Assembly (NCBI RefSeq): GCF_023231945.1
Contig: NZ_JAJLJH010000007.1
Span: forward strand, 186,001-250,000
DNA: 64,000 bases
Direction: 5' to 3'
From: Scleromatobacter humisilvae
GTDB taxonomy: Bacteria > Pseudomonadota > Gammaproteobacteria > Burkholderiales > Burkholderiaceae_C
Position numbers and translations under genes: made by a program. Positions 9,512-18,142 of the stretch are shown piece after piece (within the stretch, counting starts at the first letter, position 1; every line of letters begins with the position of its first letter). Under the pieces are notes generated by a model. The model made no database searches, was not told where the DNA came from, and was given only the letters and a program-made list of their open reading frames with translations.

Positions 9512-10792
9512 GTGGCCGCGCCCACCCTCTTTCGCCGCCTGGTCGTCGCGCAGACGATCGGCTCGCTCGCGCTCGTGCTGGTGTTCGGCGCCGCGTTCTA
9601 CGCCGAGCGCAATCGCACCGTCGCGCGGCTCACCGCGGAACGCTGGGCGCCCGCGTTGCGCGCGGCGGCGGGCTTCGGCGGCAGCGTGCCGGCGACGCCG
9701 ACGCCGCTCGAGGTGCGCGTCAGCGAGACCCGCCCCGCCGGCGCCGTCCCGTCGAGCCGCTGGGCGCCGCGCATCGTCACGCTGCGTGCGACGCTGCGCG
9801 AGGACGGCGTGCCCGCCGGCGACGTCGTGTTCACGCACGGCGTGCCGCACCCGGTGACCTGGATCGAGGTGGCGGGCCCGGACGGCCGCACGCGCTGGCT
9901 GGGCCTGCAGGACGACGTCGTCGAGTCCTACGTCTTCCGGCGATTGTTCATCGCGCTGGCGCTGGGCCTGGCCGTGGTGAGCGCCGCGAGCTGGGCGCTG
10001 GCGCGTCGCCTCACGCGGCCGCTCGAGGCCTTGCGGCGCCGCATCGAGTCGCATGACGCCAAGGCCGCGCCAACCATCTCCGCCGACGGCGCGCCCACGC
10101 TGGAGATCGCCGCCATCGAGACCGCCTGGGTCGCGCTCGCCGACCGGCTCGCGCGCCAGGAGAGCGAGCGCGCGTTGCTGCTGGGCGGCGTGTCGCACGA
10201 CCTGCGCAGCCCGCTCTCGCGCATCCGCATGGCCGCGGAGCTGCTGCCCGACACTGCCGAAGTCGCCACGCGCCGCGCCGCCATCGTGCGCAACGTCGAC
10301 GTGGCCGACCGCCTCATCGCGAGCTTCCTCGACTACGTGCGCGCCACCGAGCTGCCGCTGGCGGCGACGGTGGACATCGCGGCCGTCGCGCGCCAGCTGC
10401 TCGAGACGCGCGGCGAGCCCGCGGCCACGCTCGCGCTGGCCGCGCCCGCGCGGCTGGACGTGCCGCGCACGCACGAGCTGCTGCTCGAGCGCCTGCTCGC
10501 CAACCTGGTCGACAACGCGATGCGCCATGGCCAGCCGCCGGTGTTGATCCGCCTCGCCGGCGATGGCCGTGACGTCGTCGTCGATGTCGAGGACCACGGC
10601 CCCGGCATCGCCCCTGAGGCCCAGGCACGGATGACGCAGGCGTTCGCGCGCGGCGACGCCAGCCGCGCCACGCCGGGCACCGGCCTGGGGCTGGCGATCG
10701 TGCAACAGATCGTACGGCGCATGGGCGGCACGCTGTCGTTCGAGCGCGTCGAGGGGGCGCCGTGCGTGCGCGTGCGGCTGCCCGCGCGCTGA
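9512..10792 (+). CDS. Sensor histidine kinase (EnvZ type)
   Basis: GTG start 2 bases after the regulator stop gives 426 residues. There is a membrane helix at about 12-30, a periplasmic domain to about 142, and a second helix at about 144-164. A HAMP-like region follows, then the dimerisation motif GGVSHDLRSPLSR with phospho-acceptor His229. The ATP domain shows N-box LANLVDNAMRHG, then DHGPGIAPEA and GTGLGLAIVQQIV. Autophosphorylates and passes phosphate to the upstream regulator. The sensory domain, about 110 residues, has no recognisable ligand motif. Confidence 0.94.
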   Translation: MAAPTLFRRLVVAQTIGSLALVLVFGAAFYAERNRTVARLTAERWAPALRAAAGFGGSVPATPTPLEVRVSETRPAGAVPSSRWAPRIVTLRATLREDGVPAGDVVFTHGVPHPVTWIEVAGPDGRTRWLGLQDDVVESYVFRRLFIALALGLAVVSAASWALARRLTRPLEALRRRIESHDAKAAPTISADGAPTLEIAAIETAWVALADRLARQESERALLLGGVSHDLRSPLSRIRMAAELLPDTAEVATRRAAIVRNVDVADRLIASFLDYVRATELPLAATVDIAAVARQLLETRGEPAATLALAAPARLDVPRTHELLLERLLANLVDNAMRHGQPPVLIRLAGDGRDVVVDVEDHGPGIAPEAQARMTQAFARGDASRATPGTGLGLAIVQQIVRRMGGTLSFERVEGAPCVRVRLPAR

Positions 10793-10940
10793 GGCGCCGC
10801 GCCGATACAGCCTGTTTCAGCGGCATGACAGGCTTGTCGCATAACTTCATGCGCCGTCGGCCGCGGACGGCTCGCCTGGCCCCAGACTGCGCCCAGGGGT
10901 CGAAGCCTTCGCCCCGGCCCATTCTTCGAGGACATCGCCC

Positions 10941-11993
10941 ATGACCACGCCATCGCAGACTCCCCGCTTCCCGCTGCAACGCCTCGCCGTGGCCTCCGCC
11001 CTCGCCTGCGGCGCGCTGCTGGCCGCCTGCGGCGGCGGCGGCGACACCCCGCCAACGTCGACGCCGACCGGCCTGTCGCAGCCCGACGCCACCGCCGATT
11101 CGGCCAACGCCACGTCCACCGGCGAGGGCACGGCGTCGGCGCTCGACTCGGTCATCGACACGACGTCGTCGCTCGCGGCGGCGGTCCAGCAGCCGGCCGC
11201 CACGACGACATCGGCGCGGATGCAGGTGCTGTCCGCCAGGCCGTCTTCGAACCCGTCCGATCCGCCATTCACCAACGTCACGGTCGACTGCGCCGGCGGC
11301 GGCACGGCCACGCTGAGCATCACCGGCGGCACGCTGGCCAGCGAGGCCAACGGCCAGCTCGACGCGGGCGAGCACTACAGCGTGACGTACGCGCAATGCA
11401 CGGGCCACGCCGGCTGGGCGCAATTGAACGGCAGCGTCGAGATGGACGTCACCGCGGCCGACCACACGACCTCGCCCGCGACGCTGGCCGTCGGCATCAC
11501 GGTCACCAACCTCGCGCTGAGCCTGCCGTCCGGCAACGCCACGCTCAACGGCACCGCCACCGCGTCGCGCAGCGTCGCCACCAGCAACGGCACGACCACG
11601 ACGACCTCGCACGTGACGGTGCCGAGCGCGACGCTGGCCACCGCGTTCAACGCGCGCAGCGGCACGTTCACGCTGTCGGACCTCGATGCGACGCGCACGC
11701 TGACCTCCGTGGCGGGCGTCACGAGCGCGTCGACCTACAGCGGCCACCACACGCTGTCGGGCACCGCCAACGGCCGCACGTTCTCGCTCAACGTCTCGAC
11801 CACCGGCAACGTCAACTACGACGCCACCGGCGCGCTGGTCTCCGGCGCCTGGACGGTGGTCCGGCCCAACGCCACCATCGCGACGACGGTGGCCAACGGC
11901 GTCGTGATCATGACCGTGGACGACGGCAACGACGGCACGATCGACCACACGTGGACGTTCAGCGCCGCGCAGCTGAACGCCGCCGCGGGCTAG
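10941..11993 (+). CDS. Thr/Ala-rich lipoprotein of unknown function
   Basis: 350 residues starting MTTPSQTPRF, with a GAGGA ribosome site ahead of it. The signal peptide ends in the lipobox LLAAC followed by a Gly-rich linker. The mature part is rich in Thr, Ser and Asn with beta-strand-like alternation, and has only two further Cys residues, which could form a disulfide. No family recognised. It ends 1 base from the convergent lipoprotein gene. Confidence 0.75.
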   Translation: MTTPSQTPRFPLQRLAVASALACGALLAACGGGGDTPPTSTPTGLSQPDATADSANATSTGEGTASALDSVIDTTSSLAAAVQQPAATTTSARMQVLSARPSSNPSDPPFTNVTVDCAGGGTATLSITGGTLASEANGQLDAGEHYSVTYAQCTGHAGWAQLNGSVEMDVTAADHTTSPATLAVGITVTNLALSLPSGNATLNGTATASRSVATSNGTTTTTSHVTVPSATLATAFNARSGTFTLSDLDATRTLTSVAGVTSASTYSGHHTLSGTANGRTFSLNVSTTGNVNYDATGALVSGAWTVVRPNATIATTVANGVVIMTVDDGNDGTIDHTWTFSAAQLNAAAG

Positions 11994-11994
11994 T

Positions 11995-12657
11995 TCACAG
12001 CCCGAGCATGTCGCGCCGGATGAAGTGGATGCAGCGGTCGACGCGCGCGGCCAGCTCGGTCTTGATCAGCATCGCGTTCTGGTCGGTGAAGTCGGCGTAG
12101 GCGGTGCTCTCGTGCTCGCTGCCGTCGGGCGCCTGCAGGCAGCCGCCCTCGGCGATCACCGCCTGCGTCCTCGCGTCGATCAGCCGCGCCCGCGCGACGT
12201 AGGTCACCGAGTAGGCGGCGCCGCGCACCGGTACCCGACCCAGGCCCCAGGACACGGTCGCCACCGTCAGCACGTAGCGCGATCCGGCGGGCGCCGCGGC
12301 CACGATGGCCTCCGGCTCGTCGTGCGGCGTCGCGCCGCGTGCCGGCAGGATGCTGGCGCCGTGGCGGCCGGCCAGCAGGTCGGCCAGCGTCGTGGCGATG
12401 TCGCCGGCCGGGTCGCCGATGTTCGCGGCCTTGCGCAGGTGCTCGCCCTGTGCGGCCATCAGCGGGATGCCCACCGGCCCGAGCGGGACGTCGCGCTCGC
12501 GCATCACGCCGAACGTCGAGGGGCCCTGGATCACGATGCCGACCTCCTGGCCGCGCAGGGTCGCGGCCAGCGTGTCGGGCAGCCGGGCAGGCTCGATGGT
12601 GGTGCAGCCGGCCAGCAGCGAAGCCAGCACCGCGACGCAGGCGCGCAGGGTCTTCAT
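11995..12657 (-). CDS. Lipoprotein of unknown function
   Basis: 220 residues with lipobox LLAGC at the end of the signal peptide. The body looks globular and soluble, with no enzyme motif that I recognise. It lies 16 bases after the M50 protease gene and on the same strand, so it is probably the last gene of a DUF2167-protease-lipoprotein operon placed downstream of ftsZ. Confidence 0.75.
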   Translation of the reverse strand: MKTLRACVAVLASLLAGCTTIEPARLPDTLAATLRGQEVGIVIQGPSTFGVMRERDVPLGPVGIPLMAAQGEHLRKAANIGDPAGDIATTLADLLAGRHGASILPARGATPHDEPEAIVAAAPAGSRYVLTVATVSWGLGRVPVRGAAYSVTYVARARLIDARTQAVIAEGGCLQAPDGSEHESTAYADFTDQNAMLIKTELAARVDRCIHFIRRDMLGL

Positions 12658-12673
12658 GGACGATTCCTCGGGA

Positions 12674-13426
12674 TCAGACGTCGCCCGACTCCGTCTGCCG
12701 CGTGTCGTAGCGGCTGACGCCGCTCAGCTCGCGCTGCACGTCGTTGACCATGTACGCGAGGAAGGCGATCAGGCCCACATACAGCAGGCCGTATTCCCAG
12801 CGCACGCGCGGGCTGACCTCGAAGTAGCGCTGGTTGTCGGGATGGTTCTTGTCGAAGCGCAGCGCGGCCATCACGTGCGGGAAGGCCAGGATCGCGACGA
12901 GCAGCAGGATCATGCTGAAGTGGAACCATAGCAGCGCGCCGATGATGGGCACGCCCAGCAGCCAGATGCGCGGCGACAGCACCGCCGTGATGCGTCCGCC
13001 GTCCAGCGGCGGCAGCGGGATCATGTTGATCAGGTTGAGCAGGAACCCGGTGTACGACACCGCCAGCAGCCAGTTGGGGCCGTCGTTGCGCCCCAGGAAG
13101 TACGCGCCGATCGCGGCCACGGTGCCGATCATCGGGCCGGCCAGCGCGATGTAGGCATCGGTCTCGGCGTCGTGGGGCCGATCCTTCAGCTCGGTCCAGG
13201 CGCCGACGAAGGGAATGAACGTCGGCAGGCCGACGGCAAGGCCGCGCTGGCGCGCCGCCATGAAGTGCCCCATCTCGTGAACGAACAGCATCGCCACGAT
13301 GCCCACCGCATAGCGCCAGCCGAACACGATCGCGTACACGCCGACCGCGATCAGCATCGTGCCGACGGTGCCGAAGAGCTTGCCGAACTTCAGGCCGGCG
13401 AGCAGCAGGAGAAAGATGCGGGACAT
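12674..13426 (-). CDS. Site-2 protease-type (M50) membrane metalloprotease
   Basis: 250 residues with about five hydrophobic segments. The zinc motif HEMGH (50-54) lies inside a membrane segment, and the second site NMIPLPPLDGG contains the third ligand Asp141, as in intramembrane M50 proteases. No PDZ domain, so it belongs to the minimal branch and not to RseP. Such enzymes cut membrane-embedded segments of other proteins. The substrate is unknown. It sits 20 bases after the DUF2167 gene. Confidence 0.88.
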   Translation of the reverse strand: MSRIFLLLLAGLKFGKLFGTVGTMLIAVGVYAIVFGWRYAVGIVAMLFVHEMGHFMAARQRGLAVGLPTFIPFVGAWTELKDRPHDAETDAYIALAGPMIGTVAAIGAYFLGRNDGPNWLLAVSYTGFLLNLINMIPLPPLDGGRITAVLSPRIWLLGVPIIGALLWFHFSMILLLVAILAFPHVMAALRFDKNHPDNQRYFEVSPRVRWEYGLLYVGLIAFLAYMVNDVQRELSGVSRYDTRQTESGDV

Positions 13427-13446
13427 CGTCGCAATCGGAATGAGGA

Positions 13447-14460
13447 TCAGGCCGGGCGGCGGCCCGTGTCGGCGGACGCGGCGTCGTCGCCGAGGTCGAC
13501 GTCGACCGCGGGGCGCGCGCTGCCGGGCGCGTCGGCCACGGTGTGGACGAAGGGCGGCACGGGCGTGCGGCGCTGCTTGCGACGCCAGAAGATGAAGGCG
13601 ACCGCCGCCAGCAGGACCACGGCCAGCAAGATGGCCTTCATCGACTGCGCCGCGAAGGCCTGCGCCGCCGGGATGAAGCCCAGGCGCGGCTGCGTGATGC
13701 CCACGATCAGCGTCGAGAGCCCGTAGGCGGCCGTGCGATCGGTCTTCGCGTCGAAGTCCGCGTAGCGCTTGCCGGCGTTGAATTCCAGCGCCGCGAGCTG
13801 TTGTTCCGCGACGGGCTTCAACGCGGGCAGGTCCGACAGCGCCGTGACCAGGTTCATCATGAGATAGCCGTCACGGCCGAGCGCGTACGTGTTGTAGTTG
13901 ACGAGCCGCGGTGCGTCGTCCTTCGCGCCCGCGACGCGCGAGCTCAGCGCCCACGCGAGGCGATGCGTCGCGCCGTCGTAGCGTGGCGGCTCGCTCCAGC
14001 CCGTCACCTCCATCGCCGGCACGCCGGCCTTCTCGCGCTCGCGGTTCTGCTCGTCGGTGCCGGTCTCGAGGCTGCGCAGCATCTCGTCGGCGTTCCAGGT
14101 GCGGGCGTCGTCGTCCTTGATGTAGCCGGTGGCCTGGAAGCGCACCGGCATGAACCAGCTCGCCTTCGGGTCGCGCGGCAGGATCAGGCCGGGCATGTCG
14201 GGGTTGCTGCCCGGGTTGCCGAACAGATCCAGCAGCCGGTCGGCCTGCGGCTGCGGCACGAAAATCTCGCCCGCCGGGACGTGCAGCACGGCCTGGTCGA
14301 GCAGCGCGACGTCCGCCGGGCCCTTCACGGCCACACGGCCGACCTCGTCCCACAGGCGCGCCTGCTCCGCCTGCGTCGGCACTGCGACGGCCGCGCCGAC
14401 CGCGCAGGCCAGCCCCATCGCCGCGAGGGTCCGCGCGATCATGTCATCCCACTGCCGCAT
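13447..14460 (-). CDS. DUF2167 family membrane protein
   Basis: 337 residues. The start MRQWDDMIAR is fixed by a good AGGAGG site 5 bases ahead. It has a signal peptide, a long extracytoplasmic domain with phrases typical of DUF2167 (VPQPQADRLLDLFG, SWFMPVRFQATGYIKDDDA, YALGRDGYLMMNLV), and one C-terminal membrane helix (about 273-292) followed by a basic cytoplasmic tail. Function of the family is unknown. First gene after ftsZ, separated by a hairpin, and probably co-transcribed with the M50 protease. Confidence 0.85.
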   Translation of the reverse strand: MRQWDDMIARTLAAMGLACAVGAAVAVPTQAEQARLWDEVGRVAVKGPADVALLDQAVLHVPAGEIFVPQPQADRLLDLFGNPGSNPDMPGLILPRDPKASWFMPVRFQATGYIKDDDARTWNADEMLRSLETGTDEQNREREKAGVPAMEVTGWSEPPRYDGATHRLAWALSSRVAGAKDDAPRLVNYNTYALGRDGYLMMNLVTALSDLPALKPVAEQQLAALEFNAGKRYADFDAKTDRTAAYGLSTLIVGITQPRLGFIPAAQAFAAQSMKAILLAVVLLAAVAFIFWRRKQRRTPVPPFVHTVADAPGSARPAVDVDLGDDAASADTGRRPA

Positions 14461-14541
14461 TCCGGCCTCCTGCCTGCGTCGAGTCGACGCACCTCCGCCG
14501 CCCACGCGTCGATGCGCGTTCGGGCGGTGTGTGCGAACCGT

Positions 14542-14562
14542 CCGGCGCCACCACGGCGCCGG
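14542..14562 (-). terminator. Hairpin downstream of ftsZ
   Basis: A perfect 8-base-pair GC-only stem (CCGGCGCC / GGCGCCGG) with a 5-base loop begins 17 bases after the ftsZ stop. No T-run follows, so it may be a weak or factor-assisted terminator, or an mRNA-stabilising hairpin at the end of the dcw transcript. Confidence 0.5.
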
Positions 14563-14578
14563 CTGGTCCAAGACTCCC

Positions 14579-15847
14579 TCAATCCGCCTGCTTGCGCAAG
14601 AAGGCCGGAATCTCGATTTCATCCATGCCGTGCGAGCTCAGCGCCTCGACCTTGGCCGCGGCATGCTGGCGATGGCGCCAGACGCTGGGCGTGCCCAGGT
14701 GGCCGTAGTCCGGATTGGTCGGCATCGCCGGCGCGGGCTGGCCGGCATGCGCCTGCGCCGCGCCCATCATCGGCGCGTTGTTCATGGTCTGCGGCATCTG
14801 CGGCATCTGGTTGCCCATGATCGGCAGGTTGTCGGTGCCGGTGCGCAGCGCCTGCGTGGTCTGGATCACCGTCAGCGGCGCCTGGGCGCGGCGCGACTGC
14901 GACAGGCCCGTGGCGATCACCGTGACGCGCAGCTGGTCGCCCAGCGTCTCGTCGTAGGCGGTGCCGAAGATCACGTGCGCTTCTTCCGCGGCGTAGCGGC
15001 GGATGGTGTTCATCGCCAGCTTGCTCTCCGACAGCTTGAACGTCGAACGAGACGCCGCGATCAGCACCAGCACGCCCTTGGCGCCGGACAGGTCGATGCC
15101 TTCGAGCAGCGGGCAGGCCACGGCCGCGTCGGCGGCCTTGGTCGCGCGATCCGGGCCGGTGGCGATGGCGGTGCCCATCATCGCCTTGCCGGGCTCGCTC
15201 ATCACGGTCTTGACGTCCTCGAAGTCGACGTTGACGAGGCCCGGGATGTGGATGATGTCCGAGATGCCGCCGACGGCGTTCTTCAGCACGTCGTTGGCGT
15301 ACGCGAAGGCCTGGTCCTGCGTGACGTCGTCGCCCAGCACTTCCAGCAGCTTCTCGTTGAGCACCACGATCAGCGAGTCGACGTTCGCTTCCAGTTCCTG
15401 CACGCCGGCGTCGGCCGACTTCATGCGGCGATTGCCCTCGAACTCGAACGGCTTGGTGACGACGCCCACGGTCAGGATGCCCATCTCCTTGGCCACGCGC
15501 GCGATCACCGGCGCGGCGCCGGTGCCCGTGCCGCCGCCCATGCCGGCCGTGATGAACAGCATGTTGGCGCCCGAGATCGCGGCCTTGATCTCCTCCACCG
15601 CTTCCTCGGCCGCGGCGCGGCCGACTTCGGGCTTGCCGCCCGCGCCCAGGCCCTTGCCACCCAGCTGGATGATCTGGGTCGCACCCGAACGGTTCAGCGC
15701 CTGCGCGTCCGTGTTCGCGCAGACGAACTCGACGCCCTGGACGCCCTCGTTGAGCATGTGTTCGACGGCGTTGCCGCCACCGCCACCGACGCCAATCACC
15801 TTGATCTGCGTGCCCTGATCAAACGGTTCGATCATCTCGATTGCCAT
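14579..15847 (-). CDS. ftsZ: Cell division GTPase FtsZ
   Basis: 422 residues. The tubulin signature GGGTGTG is at 104-110, the T7 region NVDFEDVKTVM is present, and the conserved C-terminal peptide reads DEIEIPAFLRKQAD, which docks on FtsA and ZipA. FtsZ polymerises at midcell into the Z-ring. It is somewhat longer than the E. coli protein because of a Met/Gln/Pro-rich linker from about residue 325 to 405. A strong AGGAAGG site precedes the start. Last gene of the dcw cluster here. Confidence 0.98.
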   Translation of the reverse strand: MAIEMIEPFDQGTQIKVIGVGGGGGNAVEHMLNEGVQGVEFVCANTDAQALNRSGATQIIQLGGKGLGAGGKPEVGRAAAEEAVEEIKAAISGANMLFITAGMGGGTGTGAAPVIARVAKEMGILTVGVVTKPFEFEGNRRMKSADAGVQELEANVDSLIVVLNEKLLEVLGDDVTQDQAFAYANDVLKNAVGGISDIIHIPGLVNVDFEDVKTVMSEPGKAMMGTAIATGPDRATKAADAAVACPLLEGIDLSGAKGVLVLIAASRSTFKLSESKLAMNTIRRYAAEEAHVIFGTAYDETLGDQLRVTVIATGLSQSRRAQAPLTVIQTTQALRTGTDNLPIMGNQMPQMPQTMNNAPMMGAAQAHAGQPAPAMPTNPDYGHLGTPSVWRHRQHAAAKVEALSSHGMDEIEIPAFLRKQAD

Positions 15848-15949
15848 GATGTGCCTTCCTTCCTATTAACCTGTTGCAGTTGCCTGTGCTTCAAACCCGT
15901 ACCTCTAGACCCAAAGAGCTGCGACTCGATCGCGTCGTGCGCGCCGGGC

Positions 15950-16063
15950 CTTATGCGGATGACGCCTCTTCGGCGAGCGCCGGGCCGCCCCAAGCTCGCC
16001 GGCCCCCCTCGGGGGGAGGGCCGGGCGCAGCCCGGACCAGGGGGCTCACCATCTCTCGTCATC
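15950..16063 (-). repeat. C-tract/G-tract hairpin element, copy A (ftsA-ftsZ gap)
   Basis: On the minus strand, 20 to 60 bases after the ftsA stop, come a C-run, a CCGGGC...GCCCGG stem, and then the core CCCTCCCCCCGAGGGGGG. A tail with GGGGCGGCCCGGC follows. The same layout occurs at 29211, 51600 and 62640, always right behind a stop codon. It matches a dispersed intergenic element that I know from Comamonadaceae-type genomes. Confidence 0.65.
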
Positions 16064-17296
16064 TCAGAAATTCCCCATGAACCAGTCCTTCGCCTTGCCG
16101 AAGAACGTCTGCATCGATCCCGCCTGCGCCGCGGCCTTGTGCCCGCGGCTGTGCGCGACGCGCGCTTCCTCCAGCAGGCCCATGACGGTCGCCGAACGCG
16201 GGTTGGCGACCATGTCGAACAGCGCGCCCGAATAGGTCGGCAGACCCTTGCGGACGGGCTTGAGGAAGATGTCCTCGCCGAGTTCCACCATGCCCGGCAT
16301 CACCGCGGTGCCGCCGGTCAGGACGATGCCGGAGGACAGCAGCTCCTCGCAGCCCGACTCGCGAATGACCTGGTGCACCAGCGAGAAGATCTCCTCGACG
16401 CGCGGCTCGATCACGCCCGCCAGCGCCTGCCGCGAGAGCATGCGGGGTGCCCGGTCGCCGAGGCCCGGCACTTCCACCTGCTCGGTGGCGTCGGCGAGCA
16501 GTTGCTTGGCGACGCCGTATTCGACCTTGATCTCCTCGGCGTCCTTCGTGGGCGTGCGCAGCGCCATCGCGATGTCGCTCGTGATCAGGTCGCCGGCGAT
16601 CGGGATCACCGCGGTGTGGCGGATCGAGCCGCCCGTGAAGATCGCGACGTCGGTGGTGCCGGCGCCGATGTCCACCAGCGCGACGCCGAGATCCATCTCG
16701 TCCTGCGTCAGCACCGCCTGGCTCGACGCGCTCGGGTTCAGCACGAGCTGGTCGACCTCGAGCCCACAGCGGCGCACGCACTTGACGATGTTCTCGGCCG
16801 CGCTCTGCGCGCCGGTGACGATGTGCACGCGCACCTCGAGCCGGCTGCCGCTCATGCCGATCGGCTCCTTGACCTCGTGACCGTCGATCACGAATTCCTG
16901 CGGCTCGACCAGCAGCACGCGCTGGTCGTTGGGGATGTTGATCGCCTTGGCCGTCTCCACGACGCGGGCCATGTCGGTGGGCGTGACCTCGCGGTTGTCG
17001 CGCACGATCACCATGCCCGTCGAATTCTGGCCGCGGATGTGGCTGCCGGTGATGCCGGTGTAGACGCGCGAGATCTTGCAGTCGGCCATCATCTCGGCCT
17101 CCTTCAAGGCCTGCTGGATGGACTGCACCGTGGCGTCGATGTTGACCACGACCCCGCGCTTCAGGCCATGCGTCGGCGCGACGCCCAGGCCCGCGAGCCG
17201 CAGCTCGCCGCCCGGCAGTATCTCGGCGACGACGGCCATCACTTTCGCGGTGCCGATGTCCAGGCCGACGACGAGATCCTTGTATTCCTTGGCCAT
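16064..17296 (-). CDS. ftsA: Cell division protein FtsA
   Basis: 410 residues of the actin-like ATPase family. Starts MAKEYKDLVVGLDIGTAKV with the phosphate-1 motif. ALVDIGAGTTDVAIF (phosphate 2) and IVLTGGTAVMPG (adenosine site) follow in order. The C-terminus has an amphipathic membrane-targeting helix (KAKDWFMGNF). FtsA ties FtsZ filaments to the membrane and recruits later division proteins. It starts 14 bases after ftsQ. Confidence 0.98.
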   Translation of the reverse strand: MAKEYKDLVVGLDIGTAKVMAVVAEILPGGELRLAGLGVAPTHGLKRGVVVNIDATVQSIQQALKEAEMMADCKISRVYTGITGSHIRGQNSTGMVIVRDNREVTPTDMARVVETAKAINIPNDQRVLLVEPQEFVIDGHEVKEPIGMSGSRLEVRVHIVTGAQSAAENIVKCVRRCGLEVDQLVLNPSASSQAVLTQDEMDLGVALVDIGAGTTDVAIFTGGSIRHTAVIPIAGDLITSDIAMALRTPTKDAEEIKVEYGVAKQLLADATEQVEVPGLGDRAPRMLSRQALAGVIEPRVEEIFSLVHQVIRESGCEELLSSGIVLTGGTAVMPGMVELGEDIFLKPVRKGLPTYSGALFDMVANPRSATVMGLLEEARVAHSRGHKAAAQAGSMQTFFGKAKDWFMGNF

Positions 17297-17310
17297 TGCT
17301 GTGTCGATTC

Positions 17311-18138
17311 CTATTGCTTGCCAGAGGCCTGTTGCGGCTGCTTCGCGTCAGCGTTCACCGACAGTCCCTTCAACTTCACGGCGTAACCTTCTGCATGCCG
17401 CAGATCCGCGCTCTCCAGCGGCGCGTTGAACTTGTGAAGCAGCTGCGGCAGCGTGCGGATGAAGCGCGTCGTGCGCTCCACCACCTCGTCGGGCGTGCCG
17501 CGACCGAGCTCGATCGCCGCGCCGTCGTCGAGCTCCACCTTCCAGCTGCCGCGGCCCGACAGCCGCAGCGTCGTCACTTCGGTGTCCATGCTGGCGAACA
17601 TCGGCTGCAGGCGGCGGTACATGTCCAGCACCTGCGCCGACGTGCCGTCGGGGCCCGCGAACTGCGGCAGGCTGTCGTCCTCGACGTCGCCGACGTTGGC
17701 CTCGAAGACCTCGCCGTGGCTGTTGACCATCTTGTCGCTGCTCTCGTCGCCTTCCCACAGCGCGACGGGCTGGTGCTCCTCGAGCGAGACGACCAGCTGG
17801 TTCGGCCACACGCGTCGCACCACGGCGTGGCGCACCCACGGCACCTGCTCGAAGGCCGCGCGCGTGTGCGCCAGGTCCATCGTGAAGAAGTTGCCCGCGA
17901 GGTGCGGCATCGCGTTGGCGCGCACGGTGGTCACGCTGTTGCGCTGCAGGTCGCCCTCGAGGCGCACGTCGGCGAACTGGAACTGCGGCCGGCGCGCCGC
18001 CCAGCCGAGCGCCGCGGCCACCAGCGCCACCAGCGCCAGCGTGAAGACGATCGCGGCGATCGCATTCATCAGGCGCACGTCCACCGGCAGCGCGCTGGCG
18101 GGCGCGGCGGTGGCGGTGGCGGGTTGGCGCAGCAGCAT
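17311..18138 (-). CDS. ftsQ: Cell division protein FtsQ
   Basis: 275 residues: a short cytoplasmic N-terminus, one membrane helix (about 26-48), then a POTRA domain (FADVRLEGDLQRNSV) and the beta domain (VRRVWPNQLVVSLEEHQPVALW is typical). FtsQ bridges FtsL/FtsB and FtsK in the divisome at the periplasmic face. It lies 4 bases after ddl and 14 before ftsA. Confidence 0.97.
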   Translation of the reverse strand: MLLRQPATATAAPASALPVDVRLMNAIAAIVFTLALVALVAAALGWAARRPQFQFADVRLEGDLQRNSVTTVRANAMPHLAGNFFTMDLAHTRAAFEQVPWVRHAVVRRVWPNQLVVSLEEHQPVALWEGDESSDKMVNSHGEVFEANVGDVEDDSLPQFAGPDGTSAQVLDMYRRLQPMFASMDTEVTTLRLSGRGSWKVELDDGAAIELGRGTPDEVVERTTRFIRTLPQLLHKFNAPLESADLRHAEGYAVKLKGLSVNADAKQPQQASGKQ

Positions 18139-18142
18139 GGTC

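Noticed and set aside
14129-17386. A 1085-codon plus-strand frame across ftsZ and ftsA.
   Set aside because: It is the complement shadow of two essential genes with intact motifs, and its product has no recognisable domain.
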